Part shown: positions 59,507 through 64,000 of the stretch, one piece after another
How positions within the stretch are numbered: the first letter of the stretch is position 1
Layout of the letters: every line of letters begins with the position of its first letter
Assembly: GCF_050467285.1 (NCBI RefSeq)
Contig: NZ_JBCMUN010000002.1
Coordinates: forward strand, 62,001-126,000
Direction of reading: 5' to 3'
From: Paenibacillus_E oryzisoli_A
Lineage (GTDB): Bacteria > Bacillota > Bacilli > Paenibacillales > NBRC-103111
DNA: 64,000 bases
The notes under the pieces: model-generated
Database searches by the model: none
The model's input: the letters and a program-made list of their open reading frames with translations, nothing else
What the model was told of the DNA's origin: nothing
Translations under genes and position numbers: made by a program

Positions 59507-62500
59507 ATGTCAAGCACCACACGAACGAAAGGAAAAGCAAGGAAATTTTGGTGCACGTGTTTGGGGCTGCTTCTCGTGTTAAACACCCTGCTTCTTGCGC
59601 CAAGCCCAAGCTCGGCGGCCGTCACGCCGCTGCCAGGGCCAGGGAACCCGCTACTCTACGACGATTTTAGCGGCGGCGGCGTTTACAAGCAGAATTGGAT
59701 GAACTGGTACAACCAAGCGGGAGGGACCGGCACCTTCTCGAAGACGACTGTCGATTCGCGCCAGGTGGGCTTATTCACACAAACTCCAACGTCGAGCTCC
59801 TCGTGGGCCAAATTCCAGCCGATGAATGAGACCGTCGATTTGACGGGATACCGTTATTTGAACGTCACGATGAAAAATCCGGGGTATCCCAACTCGCAGA
59901 TTCGCGTTGCGATCGGGGACGGCACAACCAACTATAACTTGACGGGAGGTTGGGCGGCCGTTCCAACGACGTGGACGACAAGTCAATTTGATTTGGATGC
60001 GTTGACGCCAGCCTTGAACAAAAAGACAGCCAAGCTTGAAATTTGGCTCCGCCAATCCGGCGGCACGTACGGCGAGACACTGATCGATGATATTTTCGCC
60101 TCTACGGGCAGCAGCGGTACTGCGCCTACTTTGACCGGCAGAATGACCGCCAATTCCACTAGCGGCTACAACCAGAACACCTCCTTTACGTTCGAAGCTA
60201 CATATGCCGATGCCGACAATCAGAAGCCGTTCGCGCTTCAACTCGTGATCGACGACACGGTTTATGACATGAGGGAAGATGACAATGGCGATACGGTCTA
60301 CTCGGACGGGAAAACCTATAGCTACATCACCAAACTCCCTGTTGGCACCCACTCCTATTATTTCCGCACGACTGACTTAACCTCGAACCAAGTATCAACA
60401 GCCGTGCAAAGCGGACTCGTCGTGGCGAATACGACACAGGCGATCGATGTGAATGTCAGTCAAGCGGGCTACAACACAGGAGCATTTAAGAATGCAAAAG
60501 TCACGGCTCAGCTCCCGCTCACGGACTTGTCCTATGTCGTGAAAAATGGCGCATCCGTTGTTGCTTCCGGCAACATGACGTATGAGGGATTGTTCTGGAA
60601 TAAGCACGTCTATTCCATTGACTTCTCCTCCATCTCGGCGAGCGGAACGGATTACACGGTCGTGACAAACGGGATTTCTTCCTATCCATTTGCGATCCAG
60701 GCGAATGTCTGGAGCAACTACAAAGATGAAATGACGGCGTTCTACCGTATTCTGCGCGCAAGCGTCGCGACATCGGACGCCTATCCGGCCGGCTATAGCT
60801 CGGTAGCGCCATCGGCTAGTATTTTTCATGCAGCCGGCCATTTGGATGATGCTCAATCAGCCGACGGCACGACGCACTACGATTTGACGGGCAGTTGGTA
60901 TGACGCCGGCGATTACGGCAAATACGCGGGCAACCAATGGGTTGGCACCGAAATTGCGCTCGCCTATATCCGGAATGCCGATGCCGTCAGCTCCAAATTC
61001 GATAATGACAGCAACGGGATTCCTGATCTTGTTGACGAAGCCGTTTTCGGCAGCGAGTATTTGATCAAATTCGCCAATCAACTGGGCGGCGAGCTGTATG
61101 ATCTTAAGAACAATGCCAGCTTCGTGCATCCAGAGAAAACAACGGACAACATTAACGGCACAGCGGATGACCGCAAGCTTTCCGGTTTAGGCGTAGGGGG
61201 CTCGGCCAAAGCGGCAGGGACGCTTGCAGCAACCGCAAGAGCGATTCATACGGCGATTGCCAAAGGCGATATTGCGCCAGCCAAGGTGGCTGCGCTTACG
61301 ACCTTTGCGAACAATTGCGAAGCGGCTGCCGTTACCTTTTACAATTACGTGGTGGCGAATCCGAATGGGCCGGTCGGCTCCTACGCGACGCGCGGAGGCA
61401 TTCCGAATTCCAAGCTTCTTGCGGATGTTGAGCTTTACTTATTGACGAACAACAACGCGTACAAGAATGCGGCAACTTCCAATATTAACACGCTGACTTT
61501 TAATGATTTGGCCTCCACGAACTATTGGGATATGCGGCCGATGTCGCTCGCGGAATTTTATCCGGCGGCAGATTCGGCTACGCAATCGCATATTCAGCAG
61601 CTCTTGAAGGCGCAAGTCGACTTCTTCCTAACCTCCACCGATGACACGCCTTACAGTGTGCTGAACCAATTCAAGAACTTCGGTGTCAATGAGCCGCATG
61701 TGTCTTACTTAGGCGATCTCATGCGCTATTACGAGCTGTTCCATGATCCTGCTGCGCTGCGCGCGGTGGAGAAGGGCATCTACTGGGTTTTCGGTGAAAA
61801 TCCGTGGAATATGTCCTGGGTGTCCGGTATCGGCTCAGACTTTGTAACGTACCCGCATACCCGATTCGATGAAAGTGCGAATACCGCAACGGGAACAGGG
61901 GTCGTATTCCCGGGTGCCATGGTGAGCGGGCCGAATATGAAAGACACCAAAGATAAACTGAGCGTAAGTCCGTGGTATCAAGATCGTTCGTTGTATCAGG
62001 ATGATACGAATCAATGGCGCTACAATGAGTTCAGCATCAGTATTCAAGCTGGGCTGTTGTACACGATCATGGGGTTAAGCGCGAATGCTTCCGCCAGCTC
62101 CGCAGGAGGGTCGACACCTGCTGCGCTGCCGATCACGTCACCGACCATTGGCGACTATGTACGCGGGAATGTGACGGTGTTCAGTGGATCGGCGTCAGGC
62201 CTTACGAACATCGAGTACTCGACCACAGGCACGACAGGGACTTTCCTGCCCATGTCCGTCTCGGGCGGGGTGTATGCAGCAACCGTCGATGAGAGCGCGT
62301 CCCCTGCCTATAGCAATAAGCGCGTAGATATTCGCGGAACGGATACGGCTGGCAGACAGAGCTACAGCTCCACCCATTATACCGTGGCGGCACCGCTGCC
62401 CGATCCTTCCACTCCGCTGCTCTATGATGACTTTGGCGGCGGCGGCCTCTGGGGCTCAGTCGGGGGCTCTGGCGAATGGGTGAACTGGTACACACAAAAT

Positions 62501-63727
62501 GGGGGAACGGCCTCGTTCGAACGGACAACGCTGGACGGTCTTACGGTGGGGACATTCAAGCAGACGCCAACTGCTGTGAATTCCTATGCCAAATTCCAAC
62601 CGTGGCACGACGTTGTGGATTTGTCCGGGTATCGCTACTTGAATTTCAAGGTCAAGAACCCGAATTACGCCAATTTGCGGATGAAAATTGAACTGAATGA
62701 CGGTTCGCGCACATATAACCTGACAGGCGGCTGGATCGCGGTTCCGAGCACCTGGACGGCGTTATCCTACAACCTGGACGCTCTTACACCGGTCGTCAAT
62801 AAAAAGAAAGCGACACTCGCCATCTGGTTAAATCAAACGAGTGTTGGCTACGGCGAGATGTTCATGGATGAGATCCAGGCTTCCAATGTGGCCAGTGGAA
62901 CCGCGCCAACGTTAAGCGGGATCAGCGTGGATCACGCTTCCGGCGATGTGGAGACCGCATTCACTTTCAACACTACGTACACCGATGCAGACAATGAGAA
63001 ACCATTCTCGATGGAACTTGTCCTGGATGGCATTGTTCATCAGATGGAGGCTGTAAATCCGGCAGACAGCACGTACAGCGACGGCAAGGCGTACCAGTTT
63101 ACAACCAAATTGCCTGTGGGCGTCCATTCGTATTATTTCCACACGACAGATACGACCTCGAATGCCGTTAGCAGTGCCGTCCAATCCGGACCTGTCGTCT
63201 CTCAAGAGCTGTTCTCCAGTGATTTCAACAATGGCACTGCCGCAGGCTGGACACCTACGAGCGGAACGTGGTTGGTGCAGTCCGGCCAGTATAGCGGGCA
63301 AGCGGGAAGTTCGAACAGCTATTCCATCGCCGGTGACGCCTCCTGGACGGACTACACGTTGGAAGCGAAAGTGAATGTCACGAGCAACATTAACGGCAAC
63401 AAAGATGCCGGGCTGCTCGTTCGTTATACCGATGCGGACAATTACTACCTGCTGCTCCTGAAAAATAACGATCGTTCCGGCAGAAAAATGGAGCTGATCA
63501 AATCCGTCGCCGGCGTCAAAACGTCGCTGGCCTTCACCAACCCGAGCATTGCGGCCGATACGTTTTATACGTACAAGATTGTACTGAACGGCAGCAATAT
63601 TTCGGTCTATCAAGATGGTATATTGCAATTCAGTGTCGTAGATACTTCGCTTACCAACGGGAAGATCGGGGCGCGCACCTATGCGAATACGAAAGCGTTT
63701 TTTGATGATGTCGTGGTGACGCGATAG
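59507..63727 (+). CDS. Secreted multidomain GH9 endoglucanase/xanthanase-like enzyme
   Basis: A 1406-residue secreted glycanase. Signal peptide about 1-37. Module A (about 48-199) is a beta-rich carbohydrate-binding-like domain, followed by linker-domain B (about 204-308). Then an Ig-like CelD_N domain (about 311-398), and the GH9 barrel (about 400-860) with the catalytic base pair Asp466/Asp469 in WYDAGDYGKY and the acid Glu841 in RYNEFSISI. An Ig-like domain (about 868-965) follows, then second copies of module A (about 969-1127) and B (about 1132-1230), and a laminin-G-like domain at the end (1231-1406). GH9 enzymes cut beta-1,4-glucan backbones; Paenibacillus GH9 members are known that cut the xanthan backbone. 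No SLH or sortase anchor is seen. GGGAGGA precedes ATG 59507, and regulon 2 operator C lies upstream. Confidence 0.88.
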   Translation: MSSTTRTKGKARKFWCTCLGLLLVLNTLLLAPSPSSAAVTPLPGPGNPLLYDDFSGGGVYKQNWMNWYNQAGGTGTFSKTTVDSRQVGLFTQTPTSSSSWAKFQPMNETVDLTGYRYLNVTMKNPGYPNSQIRVAIGDGTTNYNLTGGWAAVPTTWTTSQFDLDALTPALNKKTAKLEIWLRQSGGTYGETLIDDIFASTGSSGTAPTLTGRMTANSTSGYNQNTSFTFEATYADADNQKPFALQLVIDDTVYDMREDDNGDTVYSDGKTYSYITKLPVGTHSYYFRTTDLTSNQVSTAVQSGLVVANTTQAIDVNVSQAGYNTGAFKNAKVTAQLPLTDLSYVVKNGASVVASGNMTYEGLFWNKHVYSIDFSSISASGTDYTVVTNGISSYPFAIQANVWSNYKDEMTAFYRILRASVATSDAYPAGYSSVAPSASIFHAAGHLDDAQSADGTTHYDLTGSWYDAGDYGKYAGNQWVGTEIALAYIRNADAVSSKFDNDSNGIPDLVDEAVFGSEYLIKFANQLGGELYDLKNNASFVHPEKTTDNINGTADDRKLSGLGVGGSAKAAGTLAATARAIHTAIAKGDIAPAKVAALTTFANNCEAAAVTFYNYVVANPNGPVGSYATRGGIPNSKLLADVELYLLTNNNAYKNAATSNINTLTFNDLASTNYWDMRPMSLAEFYPAADSATQSHIQQLLKAQVDFFLTSTDDTPYSVLNQFKNFGVNEPHVSYLGDLMRYYELFHDPAALRAVEKGIYWVFGENPWNMSWVSGIGSDFVTYPHTRFDESANTATGTGVVFPGAMVSGPNMKDTKDKLSVSPWYQDRSLYQDDTNQWRYNEFSISIQAGLLYTIMGLSANASASSAGGSTPAALPITSPTIGDYVRGNVTVFSGSASGLTNIEYSTTGTTGTFLPMSVSGGVYAATVDESASPAYSNKRVDIRGTDTAGRQSYSSTHYTVAAPLPDPSTPLLYDDFGGGGLWGSVGGSGEWVNWYTQNGGTASFERTTLDGLTVGTFKQTPTAVNSYAKFQPWHDVVDLSGYRYLNFKVKNPNYANLRMKIELNDGSRTYNLTGGWIAVPSTWTALSYNLDALTPVVNKKKATLAIWLNQTSVGYGEMFMDEIQASNVASGTAPTLSGISVDHASGDVETAFTFNTTYTDADNEKPFSMELVLDGIVHQMEAVNPADSTYSDGKAYQFTTKLPVGVHSYYFHTTDTTSNAVSSAVQSGPVVSQELFSSDFNNGTAAGWTPTSGTWLVQSGQYSGQAGSSNSYSIAGDASWTDYTLEAKVNVTSNINGNKDAGLLVRYTDADNYYLLLLKNNDRSGRKMELIKSVAGVKTSLAFTNPSIAADTFYTYKIVLNGSNISVYQDGILQFSVVDTSLTNGKIGARTYANTKAFFDDVVVTR
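59648..60103 (+). repeat. First copy of duplicated binding module inside the GH9 gene
   Basis: Encodes module A, with landmarks LLYDDF, FQPMNETVDLTGYRYLN, YNLTGGWAAVP and NLDALTP-like segment DLDALTPALNKK. The second copy lies at 62411-62887. Confidence 0.75.
62411..62887 (+). repeat. Second copy of duplicated binding module inside the GH9 gene
   Basis: Encodes the second module A, with LLYDDF, VDLSGYRYLNFKV, YNLTGGWIAVP and NLDALTPVVNKK. The copies flank the catalytic domain, one before and one after, and each is followed by the same kind of B domain. Confidence 0.75.
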
Positions 63728-63831
63728 CGGCGTTGGCGGAAATTTAATCAAAATTTTGTTAAAACCTGGTACTAATTTTACCTTCTCTAAGCTACAATAT
63801 TATGAAAATAGATTGTCTTAGGAGGGGTTAC

Positions 63832-64000
63832 GTGGATTGGTCACGGGGTGAATTAAAAAGCAGGGCCAAGAATACGCTGCGCACATCTTACTGGAAAGGA
63901 TTTCTGGTCAGCCTGCTTCTGGCAGTTGTCAGCGGCAGCCTGCCGAGCTGCAACTGGAGGTCGAATCATGGGTCGACGGGAGGCGGCTCAGGCGCTTCCT
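63832..64000 (+). CDS. DUF975-family membrane protein, N-terminal part (cut by window end)
   Basis: The start GTG 63832 follows AGGAGGGG. The first residues (VDWSRGELKSRAKNTLRTSYWKGF, read here only in part as SRGELKSRAKNTLR and SYWKGFLVSLLL) match the usual N-terminus of DUF975 membrane proteins, whose function is not established. A membrane span begins near residue 24. Only about 56 residues lie in the window. A TACAAT at 63793-63798 could be its -10 box. Confidence 0.65.
   Translation, partial: MDWSRGELKSRAKNTLRTSYWKGFLVSLLLAVVSGSLPSCNWRSNHGSTGGGSGAS

Noticed and set aside
1..64000. CRISPR arrays, insertion sequences, tRNA or rRNA genes, phage genes
   Set aside because: No regular short repeats with spacers, transposase-like proteins, or tRNA/rRNA-like segments were recognised on reading both strands by eye.

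Overview
The window reads as the chromosome of a Gram-positive, Paenibacillus-like bacterium. Signs of this are S-layer-homology (SLH) anchored enzymes, lipoprotein sugar-binding proteins with LplB/YtcP-type permeases, YesM/YesN-type two-component systems, AraC regulators with extracellular sensor domains, DUF3231 and CBO0543 proteins, and strong AGGAGG ribosome sites. No rRNA, tRNA, insertion sequence, phage gene or CRISPR array was seen.

Layout: (1) 1-1259, the end of an SLH surface protein. (2) 1490-6895, an importer operon (two permeases, binding protein) with a GH36 alpha-galactosidase-like enzyme. (3) 7269-14072, a second importer with a GH105 unsaturated glycuronyl hydrolase, and a convergent membrane-bound AraC sensor-regulator. 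(4) 14243-27290, an osmoadaptation block: a three-gene cation exporter operon on the minus strand, a secreted propeptide-like protein, a BCCT betaine transporter, then ectoine uptake and synthesis genes ehuBCDA-ectABCD in one run, followed at once by a c-di-AMP (ydaO-type) riboswitch and a small RCK-like gene. (5) 27429-42367, a sulfated-glycan cluster: response regulator and kinase, GH3, four sulfatases and a third importer. (6) 42579-63727, a second polysaccharide cluster: a 2002-residue SLH-anchored PL8 lyase, an AraC regulator, a second two-component system, a fourth importer, an unrecognised enzyme with a GH38/deacetylase-like start, and a 1406-residue GH9 enzyme. (7) 63832 onward, the start of a DUF975 membrane protein.

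How it works together: large secreted or surface enzymes (PL8, GH9) cut polymers outside. Lipoprotein-dependent importers bring fragments in; none has its own ATPase gene here, so a shared MsmX-type ATPase is expected elsewhere. Cytoplasmic enzymes without signal peptides (GH36, GH105, GH3, sulfatases) finish the work. PL8 plus GH9, with GH105 and GH3 nearby, resembles the known xanthan route of Bacillus and Paenibacillus; the sulfatase cluster implies a different, sulfated substrate.

Main discoveries: two sets of promoters carry tandem operator repeats in fixed geometry. Four promoters in block 5 share a 15-base half-site repeated every 20 bases, ending exactly 22 bases before the -10 box. 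Three promoters in block 6 share a different half-site repeated every 21 bases, ending exactly 20 bases before the -10 box. Each set lies around its own response-regulator gene, so each is a candidate private regulon. The third notable signal is the c-di-AMP riboswitch lying only 25 bases after ectD.
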